This document shows positions 18,216-26,815 of a stretch of 64,000 nt of DNA, piece by piece. Origin of the DNA: a virus; the IMG/VR virus record IMGVR_UViG_3300025133_000030, positions 1 through 64,000 of that record, one strand, 5' to 3'. The translations under genes and the position numbers were made by a program. The notes under the pieces are model-generated. The model ran no database searches. It had not been told where the DNA came from and was given only the letters and a program-made list of their open reading frames with translations. Numbering within the stretch: the stretch's first letter is position 1; the number at the start of each line of letters is the position of its first letter.

Positions 18216-19604
18216 ATGGGTCAACCCAGAGAAGACTTTTCTAAATTCGGAAAAGCTTTCCAAGAGGATTTGTGTAATCTAATTTTGGTGGATAGGCCCT
18301 TCGCGGACCAGATATTTGAAGTATTAGATGTTAATTTTCTGGAACTTAAATATTTGAGAGCATTTGTTGAGAGGATTTCCTCCTATAGACAGAAGTACAG
18401 CATACACCCCACAGAAAAAATCATGCGGTCCTTGATTCGTACCGAGTTGGATGACGAGTCCGAGTCCATCAAAATAAGGATAAGAGACTACTATGCCAGA
18501 GTGTTGTCAACGGGAATTCAGCCCGAAGGTGCAGACTATATTAAGGATGTCGCCCTTGATTTTTGCAAAAAACAAAAACTCAAAGAAGCGCTTATCAAAT
18601 CAGTTGATTTAATTAAGAAATCATCATTTGATGAGGTAGCGAACGTGATAAACGAAGCAATCAAACTTGGAAGTGATAATAATTTTGGTTACGACTACCT
18701 CAAAGACTTCGAGAGAAGGTTTGAAAAGAAGGAGCGCGGTCCCGTTACTACTGGGTGGCCACTAGTAGACGAAATTTCAAAGGGGGGCTTGGGCAAGGGC
18801 GAGCTAGGGGTTGTTATCGCGCCAACCGGAGCAGGCAAATCGATGGTTTTGGTGCATCTGGGTGCACAGGCTCTAAAAGAGGGCAAGAATGTTATCCATT
18901 ACACTCTAGAACTTGCCGATACGGTTGTAGCATCTAGATATGATAGTGCCATCACTGGTGTAGAATTGAAAAATCTATCCGTCTTTAAAGAGAAGGTGTA
19001 TGAAGAAATCAAAGATGTCCCCGGTAGGCTAATTGTAAAGGAATATCCAACCAGATCCGCATCTATACAAACTATCAAAAGTCACATAGAAAAGATGAAA
19101 AGTCACGAATTCACACCAGATATGATAATAGTGGATTACGGGGATCTAATAAAGCCAGCAAATGCTGGAAAAGAAGAGAAAAGACACCAGCTAGAAACTA
19201 TTTACGAAGAGCTTAGGGGGATGGCGCAGATTTGCGAGTGCCCTCTTTGGACTGCATCGCAAACTAATCGATCGGGGTTGAATGCTGAAGTTATAACAAT
19301 GGAATCAATCTCGGAAGCCTTTAATAAATGCTTCGTCGCAGACTTTATCTTCTCGGTTTCAAGAACTATCAAAGATAAGGGAACAAACGGCGGAAGGATA
19401 TTTATAGCAAAAAACAGAAATGGTCCGGACGGTATAGTTTACCCAATTTTCATGGATACCAGCTGTGTTAGCATTAAAGCGCTTCCGCCAACAGGGGAGA
19501 CGCCAGAGGATATAGTGCAAAATGCGTCAAAACAACAATTTGAAAGTTTAAAAGAGAAATACAGAAATTATAAGAAGGAGAATGGGAATGGAGCTATCAA
19601 ATAA
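18216..19604 (+). CDS. DnaB-family replicative helicase
   Basis: 462 aa, the size of T4 gp41 and DnaB. The RecA-type C-terminal domain has Walker A (APTGAGKS, around residue 205), HYTLELADTVVASRYDS with the DnaB catalytic Glu, MIIVDYGDLIKP (Walker B) and WTASQTNRSG with the arginine-finger region. The N-terminal 170 residues are helical, as in the primase-interacting domain. It should unwind the fork as a hexamer. The last bases overlap the RNR start, so the two genes are coupled. Confidence 0.9.
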   Translation: MGQPREDFSKFGKAFQEDLCNLILVDRPFADQIFEVLDVNFLELKYLRAFVERISSYRQKYSIHPTEKIMRSLIRTELDDESESIKIRIRDYYARVLSTGIQPEGADYIKDVALDFCKKQKLKEALIKSVDLIKKSSFDEVANVINEAIKLGSDNNFGYDYLKDFERRFEKKERGPVTTGWPLVDEISKGGLGKGELGVVIAPTGAGKSMVLVHLGAQALKEGKNVIHYTLELADTVVASRYDSAITGVELKNLSVFKEKVYEEIKDVPGRLIVKEYPTRSASIQTIKSHIEKMKSHEFTPDMIIVDYGDLIKPANAGKEEKRHQLETIYEELRGMAQICECPLWTASQTNRSGLNAEVITMESISEAFNKCFVADFIFSVSRTIKDKGTNGGRIFIAKNRNGPDGIVYPIFMDTSCVSIKALPPTGETPEDIVQNASKQQFESLKEKYRNYKKENGNGAIK

Positions 19605-21450
19605 AATCTTGTCAGACATAACGGTTTACATGAAGTATGCCAGATACTTACCAGAATATAACCGCCGAGAAACGTGGGACGAACTGGTAACTAGAAACAT
19701 GAATATGCATTTAAAGAAGTTTCCTGATATGGAGATTCATATAAGACGGGCATATAAGATGGTTTATGACAAGAAAGTGCTCCCATCCATGAGGTCTATG
19801 CAGTTCGGCGGAAAGTCGATTGAGGTAGCTCCAAATCGAGTATTCAATTGTGCATATGCTCCAGTTGACGACCAGCGTGTATTCGGAGAAATTATGTTCC
19901 TTCTCTTGGGGGGAACAGGCGTAGGGTATAGTGTGCAACACCACCATGTGGAGAGCCTCCCGGAAATACACAAGCCAAACACCAATCGGACTCGGCGCTT
20001 TCTTGTCAATGATAGTATCGAGGGCTGGGCAGACGCTGTCAAAGCCCTTATAAGGAATTATTTTAATGGCGGGTCTTTAATAAGGTTCGATTATTCCGAC
20101 ATCAGACCAAAGGGGTCAAGACTTATAACTTCCGGAGGAAAAGCTCCCGGCCCTCAACCTTTGAAGGAGTGTATCGTCAAGATCGGCGGCATGCTTTCTG
20201 AAAAACAAGACGGTGATAAATTGAACACCATCGAAGTGCATGACATTATTTGTCACATAGCAGATGCAGTCCTCGCTGGCGGTATCAGAAGAGCCGCTCT
20301 TATTTCCTTGTTTAGTGCAGATGACGGTGAGATGCTGTCTGCCAAAACAGGCAACTGGTGGGAAGAAAACCCACAGCGCGGCAGAGCGAACAATTCAGTT
20401 GTTTTGTTGAGGCACAAGATAACCAAGGATTATTTCATGGGCCTTTGGGAAAGAGTACGCGCCTCCGGCGCCGGTGAGCCCGGGTTTTATTTCTCTAATG
20501 ACAAGGACTGGGGCACAAACCCTTGCTGCGAAATAGGACTGAGACCGTTCCAGTTCTGTAATTTGACAGAAGTAAACGTTAGTAACATCGAAAGCCAAGA
20601 GGACTTCAACGAGCGAGTCCGTGCCGCTGCCTTCATTGGAACGCTTCAGGCTAGTTATACCGATTTCCACTATCTTAGAGATGTGTGGAGGCGAAACACA
20701 GAGAAAGATGCTTTGATCGGCGTATCCATGACGGGGATAGCATCAGGCAAGGTTTTGGAACTGGACATGTCAGCAGCTGCAGCTGTTGTGAAAGAAGAAA
20801 ATGCCAAGACAGCAGAACTTATTGGTATTCGACCCGCAGCCAGAACTACGTGTGTAAAGCCTGCAGGTACAACATCACTAACACTCGGAACATCTAGTGG
20901 CATCCATGCATGGCACAACGATTTCTATATACGCAGGATTAGGGTCGGCAAGTCCGAGCCGATCTACAATTACTTGGCACAGAACCACCCAGAACTCGTT
21001 GAGGATGAGTACTTTCGACCGCACGATACTGCTATAATTTCGGTACCACAAGCATCCCCTGAAAATGCAGTAACTAGAACAGAGTCCGCCCTTCAACTGC
21101 TCAAGAGGGTGAAGAATATAACAGATAATTGGGTAAAGCCCGGATTTATCAAGGGGCAAAACACGCACAACGTCTCCGCTACCATTTCTATTAAGGATGC
21201 TGAATGGCCAGACGTTGGAGAGTGGATGTGGGAAAACAGAAATTGCTATAATGGACTTTCAGTCTTGCCTTTCGACGGCGGCTCCTATATTCAGGCTCCA
21301 TTCGAAGATTGCTCAAAGGAGACTTATGAGGCTATGATGTTAGCATTGTTTGATGTTGATTTGTCGAAGATCAAGGAAGAGGAAGACAACACTGATCTTA
21401 AGGGCGAGGTAGCATGTTCTGGTGGAGCTTGTGAAGTTAAATTTTTGTAA
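19588..21450 (+). CDS. nrdJ: Adenosylcobalamin-dependent ribonucleotide reductase (class II)
   Basis: 620 aa. ATG 19588 is preferred over ATG 19582 because AAGGAG (19575-19580) is 7 nt away from the former and only 1 nt from the latter. Active-site elements of the monomeric class II reductase are present: RVFNCAY (first redox Cys), LLLGGTGVGYSVQ, TNPCCEIGLRPFQFCNLTEVN (radical Cys and second redox Cys), and the C-terminal CSGGACE pair that re-reduces the site. It makes deoxyribonucleotides without oxygen and needs vitamin B12. No separate small subunit is seen. The glutaredoxin at 39.6 kb could supply electrons. Confidence 0.88.
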   Translation: MELSNKILSDITVYMKYARYLPEYNRRETWDELVTRNMNMHLKKFPDMEIHIRRAYKMVYDKKVLPSMRSMQFGGKSIEVAPNRVFNCAYAPVDDQRVFGEIMFLLLGGTGVGYSVQHHHVESLPEIHKPNTNRTRRFLVNDSIEGWADAVKALIRNYFNGGSLIRFDYSDIRPKGSRLITSGGKAPGPQPLKECIVKIGGMLSEKQDGDKLNTIEVHDIICHIADAVLAGGIRRAALISLFSADDGEMLSAKTGNWWEENPQRGRANNSVVLLRHKITKDYFMGLWERVRASGAGEPGFYFSNDKDWGTNPCCEIGLRPFQFCNLTEVNVSNIESQEDFNERVRAAAFIGTLQASYTDFHYLRDVWRRNTEKDALIGVSMTGIASGKVLELDMSAAAAVVKEENAKTAELIGIRPAARTTCVKPAGTTSLTLGTSSGIHAWHNDFYIRRIRVGKSEPIYNYLAQNHPELVEDEYFRPHDTAIISVPQASPENAVTRTESALQLLKRVKNITDNWVKPGFIKGQNTHNVSATISIKDAEWPDVGEWMWENRNCYNGLSVLPFDGGSYIQAPFEDCSKETYEAMMLALFDVDLSKIKEEEDNTDLKGEVACSGGACEVKFL

Positions 21451-21457
21451 AAAAGTC

Positions 21458-21486
21458 TTGACTTTATGATCAAACGTGTCTATAAT
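21458..21486 (+). promoter_or_regulatory. Near-consensus sigma-70 promoter
   Basis: TTGACT (21458-21463) and TATAAT (21481-21486) with a 17-bp spacer, 32 nt before the ATG of the 89-aa gene. It is one of the best matches in the window. Confidence 0.65.
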
Positions 21487-21517
21487 CATATTATAACAAT
21501 CAAAAAAAGGAGGACGC

Positions 21518-21787
21518 ATGTCCAAGACAGTGAGTGAGTTGGCCAAAGAGAAGCAGAGCCACATTATTAATTTTGTTAAATCGTTTGTTGCACTCGAAGA
21601 GGCCATGGAGCCATTCAAGGACCAGAAACGAGACTTACGAGCAAGCTATCACGAAAATGATTGGCTCTCAAAAGATGAGATGCGCACTGCGATCAGGGCC
21701 TATAGGTTGATGAAGGCCGATACGGACATTGAAGAGTTGGTAGATATGTTTTCTGAGATTAAAAGAGGGGTGGGTACAAATGTCTAG
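21518..21787 (+). CDS. Small conserved phage protein, function unknown
   Basis: 89 aa, AGGAGG-type ribosome-binding site, strong promoter just upstream. The sequence is helical and charged, with FVALEEAMEPFKDQKRDLR followed by DEMRTAIRAYRLMK. The spacing of the helices recalls the GapR/DUF2312 DNA-binding family and also UvsY-like mediators, but neither match is secure. It overlaps the GroES gene by 8 nt. Confidence 0.6.
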   Translation: MSKTVSELAKEKQSHIINFVKSFVALEEAMEPFKDQKRDLRASYHENDWLSKDEMRTAIRAYRLMKADTDIEELVDMFSEIKRGVGTNV

Positions 21788-22103
21788 TATTCCCCCTCGG
21801 CTAGTTCCCGTTAATCGTCACGTGTTAATTGTACCGCACACGACTAAAAAGGAAAAGAATAAATCGCAGTCCGGGGTACTTCTCCCTGACGACTACAAGC
21901 CGAAAGAATCTAGATATGTAACAGCAACAGTTCTTGATGTATCCGATGACTGCAACGCTGCCCTTAAGACATTAAACAGGGCATCGTTACAATCAGAGCG
22001 TGACGTTATCATTGAGAGGTCGATGATAGAGGAAGTATCCCATAGAGATAAAAGCTATTATCTGATACTTGAGAACTATGTTGTGGGAATGTTAAGAGGG
22101 TAG
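21780..22103 (+). CDS. groES: GroES-like co-chaperonin
   Basis: 107 aa. VPVNRHVLIVP, then a mobile-loop segment KKEKNKSQSGVLLPDD, corresponds to GroES strands and the flexible loop that docks on GroEL. The C-terminal YYLILENYVVGMLRG matches the closing strand. It caps the chaperonin ring during folding, as T4 gp31 does for the host GroEL during capsid folding. Here the phage also carries its own GroEL at 36.8 kb, so a matched pair is likely. It overlaps the upstream gene and is 1 nt from thyX. Confidence 0.75.
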   Translation: MSSIPPRLVPVNRHVLIVPHTTKKEKNKSQSGVLLPDDYKPKESRYVTATVLDVSDDCNAALKTLNRASLQSERDVIIERSMIEEVSHRDKSYYLILENYVVGMLRG

Positions 22104-22104
22104 C

Positions 22105-22815
22105 GTGAGTCAGGTTATTAAGTTGTTTGGAGACAAGGTCGGTAAAGTAGAGTACATCGATCACATGGGTTCGGATATTACTACAGTTAATGCTGCTAGG
22201 GTTTCTTTCGGTAGGACCCGCACCCAGATCGACGAAAAAGATGAAAAACTGATAAAGTATCTGATTAAGAATAATCACACATCTCCGTTTGAACATTGCT
22301 CCCTAACATTTAGGTTCACTGTCCCTTTATTCATAAGGTCTCAGCACCATAGGCATAGGACGTGGGCGTATAATGAGATAAGCAGAAGATACACATCTAT
22401 AGATATGGAATTCTACGAGCCTTCAAAATTCAGAACGCAGCACGAATCTAATAGGCAGGCCAGCAAAGACGAGGATATCGATCCGCTCTCCTGCTATCGG
22501 TTTGCAGATTTTTCGTGTTTTAACAAAGCCAGCAAGCTGGTGAAGATGCACAATAAATGCTCTCTAGAGCTTTACAATTCACTAGTTAAAGAGGGGGTTT
22601 GCAGAGAGCAGGCCCGCGGTGTCCTCCCGCAGAACTTATATACCTCTTATTATGGAACATGCAATTTACATAATTTAATAAAGTTCATCAATCTAAGATC
22701 ACATTCTGGCGCACAGTGGGAGATACAACAAGTTGCAAAAGCTTGTCAGACAATTGCTGAAAAGCACTTTCCGATAACTATGGCAGCCTTCAAAGAAACA
22801 AGAAACATGGACTAA
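22105..22815 (+). CDS. thyX: Flavin-dependent thymidylate synthase
   Basis: 236 aa, GTG start. The ThyX motif RHR-x7-S is present (residues 83-93, within RHRTWAYNEISRRY), along with HTSPFEH, which helps bind FAD, and a C-terminal LRSHSGAQWEIQ substrate-binding helix. It methylates dUMP to dTMP using methylene-tetrahydrofolate, FAD and NADPH. With RNR, dUTPase and thymidine kinase it completes a dTTP supply route. The next gene begins 3 nt after the stop. Confidence 0.92.
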   Translation: MSQVIKLFGDKVGKVEYIDHMGSDITTVNAARVSFGRTRTQIDEKDEKLIKYLIKNNHTSPFEHCSLTFRFTVPLFIRSQHHRHRTWAYNEISRRYTSIDMEFYEPSKFRTQHESNRQASKDEDIDPLSCYRFADFSCFNKASKLVKMHNKCSLELYNSLVKEGVCREQARGVLPQNLYTSYYGTCNLHNLIKFINLRSHSGAQWEIQQVAKACQTIAEKHFPITMAAFKETRNMD

Positions 22816-22818
22816 AAA

Positions 22819-24930
22819 ATGAGATGGGCTAAACCACTAATATTATTGATAATTTTTATTATCTTTGGCTGCGAGGATGCAGCCACTAATCAAACTACAA
22901 CTACACCTCCAACTGACATTCTTCTTTTAGCTAGGGATGTGTCTCCCGACCCTGACGCAGAAGCCGATGGGCATATACTAGAGTGGGACGCCTCCGTCGA
23001 CGCTGCAGTTGACGCTTTCGCCGACGCTGAACCACCAGTCGTGTGCACGCCCGCCGGATCCACCGACCCATGCGAGATCGAAGGCCTGTTAGGTCCTTGT
23101 GCATATGGGCAAAGGACGTGTATGATAACTGAGTGGTCCGACTGTCGGCAGGTGGTCAACTCTAGGGTGGAAATATGTAATCGATTCGACGACGATTGCG
23201 ACGGTAGTGTAAATGAAGCTCCAAACACAAGTCAAAACAATACCTTGTCGCAACCATGTTACGATGCTCCGCTAGAAACAATAAAAGTGGGCATATGTCA
23301 TGGCGGTGTCGCACAGTGTGAAGATGACACTGATTTTGGCTGGGGATATCACTCTTGCCGTGAGCAAAGAACTCCAATGGAGGAGACTTGCAATAATCTA
23401 GATGACGACTGTGACGCAACCGTCGACGAAGGCGTGACTAATGTTTGCGGTGAGTGTGGTGACGTCCCTGTAGAAGTGTGTGACTCTCTAGACAACGACT
23501 GCGATGGTCAAACCGATGAAGGGCTTCTAAACGCATGTTTCCGATGCGGGCCACTTCCAGACGAAACTTGCGACAACATTGATAACGATTGCGACGGACA
23601 AACCGATGAGGGGCTTTTAAATGCATGTGGACAATGTGGAGATCTACCGGACGAACTGTGCGACTACATTGATAATGATTGCGACGGCCTCACAGACGAA
23701 GGCTTAGGTAATTGTGAGTGTGGAAACCCGACATATGTCCCGCAGCCAGAAATTTGCAACGGCATCGATGAAGATTGTGATGAATTAATAGACGAAGGTC
23801 CCAATGGTGGACCCTTGACTATGCTCTGTGCCACGGATGTCTTAACGAGCGAAATTAACACGTTTGACAGAAGAGAAGACGGACCACAATATGTTGCTGG
23901 AAGTGCATGCAGGGTCGGGTTGGCATTCTGTGAAGAGCGAGAAGATGACCTAGGCGCGCCTGCGTGGGACTATTTTGAGTGTTTGCAAGAAATTTTACCT
24001 AGCAATGAACGCTGCAACGAGATGGACGATGATTGCGACGGTATACCAGATGAGGGATTTAATCAGGGCACTGTCGCAGTTATGATAGTCATGGATATAT
24101 CGGGATCAATGCAGGCACACGAGCTTAATGAGGCTTTTACATCGATCACCAATACTATACAAAATTTGTTTGACGAAGGTGCAGTGGATATATGTTACTT
24201 GCTTGCGGTCGTGGGCAACGACCATCAATTTGACCCATATTTGTCTGTCCCGGCCCATACTTGCGTCCCCGGTTTCGATGCGTTTTCAAACGATGACATG
24301 TCTAACGCAGTGTCAATTTTAATGACTAATCTTCGAAACGGAACGATAAATCAAGGAGGAAGTTCTGAGAATACTTTCGATGCAATGGGTGACTTTTTCA
24401 CAGATGATTTAATTGACTGGGACCAAGACGGCACGCCAGATGATATAGTATGGAATACCAACGATCCCAATAATCCAGTACACTCTATTGATCTGTCTGC
24501 AATGAACCACAGAATAGTTGTGGTCATGGGTGATGAGCCGGGACAGGGAGACTTTTGGGATGAAGCTCAAGTTGTCGATGCCATGAGGAGATCGCAAGGG
24601 ATGGCGTTCATAATAGGTACACCAGATCAGTGGGTACGAGATAGTTATCAGAGTCTCGTTGCAGCAGGTGCTGAGTACTATTCAGCAATTACTCGCAGAG
24701 CCGGTGCTCGAAACGAGAGAACCATTTCAGAAGCTGTGCAGACTGCAATAGATGAAGCCGCCTGCCTCCAAGAAGATGAAGAAGAGGAGGAAGAAGAGGA
24801 AGAACTGCCAGAAGAAGAGATGGCATGTATTCAGGGCCCCAAGTATGCTAGGCCTAGTTCCTTGTATGCACTAGCAGCTTATGACGCATTTTACTCTAGG
24901 TATGATTTTGTCGACAAAATATGCCTTTAA
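22819..24930 (+). CDS. Lipoprotein with MopE-like Asp/Cys repeats and a von Willebrand A domain
   Basis: 703 aa. A signal peptide ending in IIFGC (Cys18) marks it as a lipoprotein. Residues about 110-410 contain seven units of the form C-(N/D)-x-(I/L/M)-D-(D/N/E)-(D/N)-C-D-(G/A/E)-x-x-(D/N)-E, as in the metal-binding MopE-type proteins common in Myxococcota and relatives. A VWA domain begins near residue 415 with the metal-ion site DISGSM and includes VVVMGDEPGQG. A run of about ten Glu residues precedes the C-terminus. It lies between thyX and a phage gene, 3 nt after one and overlapping the other, so it belongs to the phage operon. A role in surface adhesion, metal binding or superinfection exclusion is guesswork. 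Confidence 0.82.
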   Translation: MRWAKPLILLIIFIIFGCEDAATNQTTTTPPTDILLLARDVSPDPDAEADGHILEWDASVDAAVDAFADAEPPVVCTPAGSTDPCEIEGLLGPCAYGQRTCMITEWSDCRQVVNSRVEICNRFDDDCDGSVNEAPNTSQNNTLSQPCYDAPLETIKVGICHGGVAQCEDDTDFGWGYHSCREQRTPMEETCNNLDDDCDATVDEGVTNVCGECGDVPVEVCDSLDNDCDGQTDEGLLNACFRCGPLPDETCDNIDNDCDGQTDEGLLNACGQCGDLPDELCDYIDNDCDGLTDEGLGNCECGNPTYVPQPEICNGIDEDCDELIDEGPNGGPLTMLCATDVLTSEINTFDRREDGPQYVAGSACRVGLAFCEEREDDLGAPAWDYFECLQEILPSNERCNEMDDDCDGIPDEGFNQGTVAVMIVMDISGSMQAHELNEAFTSITNTIQNLFDEGAVDICYLLAVVGNDHQFDPYLSVPAHTCVPGFDAFSNDDMSNAVSILMTNLRNGTINQGGSSENTFDAMGDFFTDDLIDWDQDGTPDDIVWNTNDPNNPVHSIDLSAMNHRIVVVMGDEPGQGDFWDEAQVVDAMRRSQGMAFIIGTPDQWVRDSYQSLVAAGAEYYSAITRRAGARNERTISEAVQTAIDEAACLQEDEEEEEEEEELPEEEMACIQGPKYARPSSLYALAAYDAFYSRYDFVDKICL

Positions 24931-25724
24931 AGAACAAAGAAAAAACGAGTTATGTGATAGGAAACTGTCTTGCTGCAGCATTATATGCACACTATAATAA
25001 TTATAACTTAATCTTAACATCTGTCCGCGGCCCTTTTGAGTACGATTTGTTAAAATGTGAAGTTCCGACCTTTTCTGGTAAAAACGAGAACGATGTCTGG
25101 AGCGTTTTAGTTTTTGAATTGGCCATGGCTGGTCAGGTTCCCCATGGAAAGCGCGTCGAATCGGTGAGGGTCACCAATGATGAAATTGTCGTATCAATGG
25201 GTAATATAAATGTAAAGTGTGAGTATGATAAGTGTTTTATATTTGATTGCGAAAAAGTATCATTTCCAAACGAAGTGAAAAAGATCCGCAAATCAAAATA
25301 TAGGGTTCTTGACTGGTTCAGTGTTCGTTCTGGCATGCTGCACGACAAAGGCAAGTTAGAAACAGAAGAGCAGTTTGTTAAAGATTTGATATTCTACATT
25401 TCCAAGAGAATCCCCGGTAATAAAACAAAAAAAGATGCAGTGGCTGTCTCTTATATGACGGAAGAACAATTGAGGGATTTCGACTATTCAGACACAATGG
25501 CAAAATTCAAGGTGGAAGACCTGATGAGGCGGTCGGGAATCAAAGGTTCAGTCTGCAGCAAGAATATAGGGAGCAAACCAAAGCACTACAGTATTAAAGT
25601 TGAACACAGCCACAGAGAGGTACTTAAGATAGAGGGAAATGAATTTATCGACACAGGCAAGGTGGTATTCTTGAAGTTGACACCGGAAAAGATTGTAGAG
25701 GAACATGCTAGAGAGCGGTCATGA
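24921..25724 (+). CDS. Phage protein of unknown function
   Basis: 267 aa; the start overlaps the end of the lipoprotein gene by 10 nt. I recognise no domain. The middle (KYRVLDWFSVRSGMLHDKGK) and the Lys-rich segment SKRIPGNKTKKDAVAVSYM stand out, and the C-terminal strands look like a small beta domain. It is coupled by a 20-nt overlap to a nucleotidyltransferase-like gene, which suggests a shared role. Confidence 0.55.
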   Translation: MPLKNKEKTSYVIGNCLAAALYAHYNNYNLILTSVRGPFEYDLLKCEVPTFSGKNENDVWSVLVFELAMAGQVPHGKRVESVRVTNDEIVVSMGNINVKCEYDKCFIFDCEKVSFPNEVKKIRKSKYRVLDWFSVRSGMLHDKGKLETEEQFVKDLIFYISKRIPGNKTKKDAVAVSYMTEEQLRDFDYSDTMAKFKVEDLMRRSGIKGSVCSKNIGSKPKHYSIKVEHSHREVLKIEGNEFIDTGKVVFLKLTPEKIVEEHARERS

Positions 25725-26595
25725 GAACCCAAGTGGGTTCCATCTTGCAGGAATCGTCCCGGTAGCCTGTCCTCCGTCCGATTTTGGATTTCCGTGGCAT
25801 GACACTATGCAGCCAATTAACTCAAATTATCTAGCCATCGAACGTGCCGTGGTTGAGTGTGCTTATGCTGGTTGTGAGACGATTTGGGTTGTCTGCAATG
25901 ATGACATGCAGCCTTTAATTAAGGAGAGGATGGGAGATTTTATAGAAGACCCATACAATCTTGCAAAGGCCGCGTTTGTCAGGTTTCCCACTGATCATAG
26001 GAGGAGGATCCCAATATTTTATACACCCATTCACCCAAAAGATCGAGACAGGAGAGATAGCTTGGGCTGGTCTGCGCTGCATGGTGCACTCACAGCATTC
26101 ATAATCAGTGGCAAGATAAGTAAATGGCTGATTCCAAGCAGATATTACGTAGCGTTCCCTCAGGGGGTGTATAATCCGGCATCCATAGAGAAGGACAGAA
26201 AGGCTATATCTAGCAGTAAGGCATTTTTTATTTCGCACAACGGAAAGACGGTTCGAGATGGAGAGTATTTGGGATTCACCATGAATGCAAAAGAATACAA
26301 AAATTATGTGTACCAGTTGAAGGCATCGTGCACCGGCGGAGATAAGAATATTCCACTCAAAGAAAGATGGTCTTCTCGTCATTTTAAGCTTGACAAAATT
26401 TTTAAATCTGCTATGATAGAAGAATCAAAAGTTAAAGAAATCGATTGGTATTACAATATTGACTGTTGGGGGAATTACTGCAACTATATGCAGTCTCCTC
26501 ATTGCGGAGTACTAAAAAGGCCAAGCGATAAGATGTTCAAGAGATCTAAATATTACGGAGTAAATACAGAAGATGAAAACAGCCAAATTATATAA
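25705..26595 (+). CDS. Nucleotidyltransferase-like phage protein
   Basis: 296 aa. The N-terminal half (HLAGIVPVACPPSDFGFPW, DTMQPINSNYLAIERAV, AGCETIWVVCNDDM) has the Rossmann-like layout of sugar-phosphate nucleotidyltransferases: an opening strand, a loop, then a helix and a strand ending in acidic residues. Similar proteins occur in marine T4-like phages. ATG 25705 has AGAGG 5 nt before it. The substrate is unknown, and the canonical G-x-G-T-R loop is not visible, so activity is uncertain. Confidence 0.5.
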   Translation: MLESGHENPSGFHLAGIVPVACPPSDFGFPWHDTMQPINSNYLAIERAVVECAYAGCETIWVVCNDDMQPLIKERMGDFIEDPYNLAKAAFVRFPTDHRRRIPIFYTPIHPKDRDRRDSLGWSALHGALTAFIISGKISKWLIPSRYYVAFPQGVYNPASIEKDRKAISSSKAFFISHNGKTVRDGEYLGFTMNAKEYKNYVYQLKASCTGGDKNIPLKERWSSRHFKLDKIFKSAMIEESKVKEIDWYYNIDCWGNYCNYMQSPHCGVLKRPSDKMFKRSKYYGVNTEDENSQII

Positions 26596-26815
26596 TGATT
26601 TGTCGTACACGATAAAAGAAGAAGCTGGATTTCCAATGAACTACATGCAGTTGAGCAGGGTTCAACAGGAATTTGTAGAAAGTTTGACAGAAGCACTCTC
26701 AACAGAGAGTGTTAATCCAGACTTGGCCGAAGTTAGGGAATCTTTACAGGACTTAAACGAGGATCTGCTCACAATCAATGAAGAGCTTGTTAGGTTGATG
26801 AATGAACTCCGCTAA
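26573..26815 (+). CDS. Small coiled-coil protein
   Basis: 80 aa. The second half (from about residue 45) has heptad spacing of Leu/Ile with acidic residues (ESLQDLNEDLLTINEELVRLM), a likely coiled coil. It overlaps both neighbours (23 nt with the upstream gene, 14 nt with dnaE), so its translation is tied to them. No family recognised. Confidence 0.5.
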   Translation: MKTAKLYNDLSYTIKEEAGFPMNYMQLSRVQQEFVESLTEALSTESVNPDLAEVRESLQDLNEDLLTINEELVRLMNELR

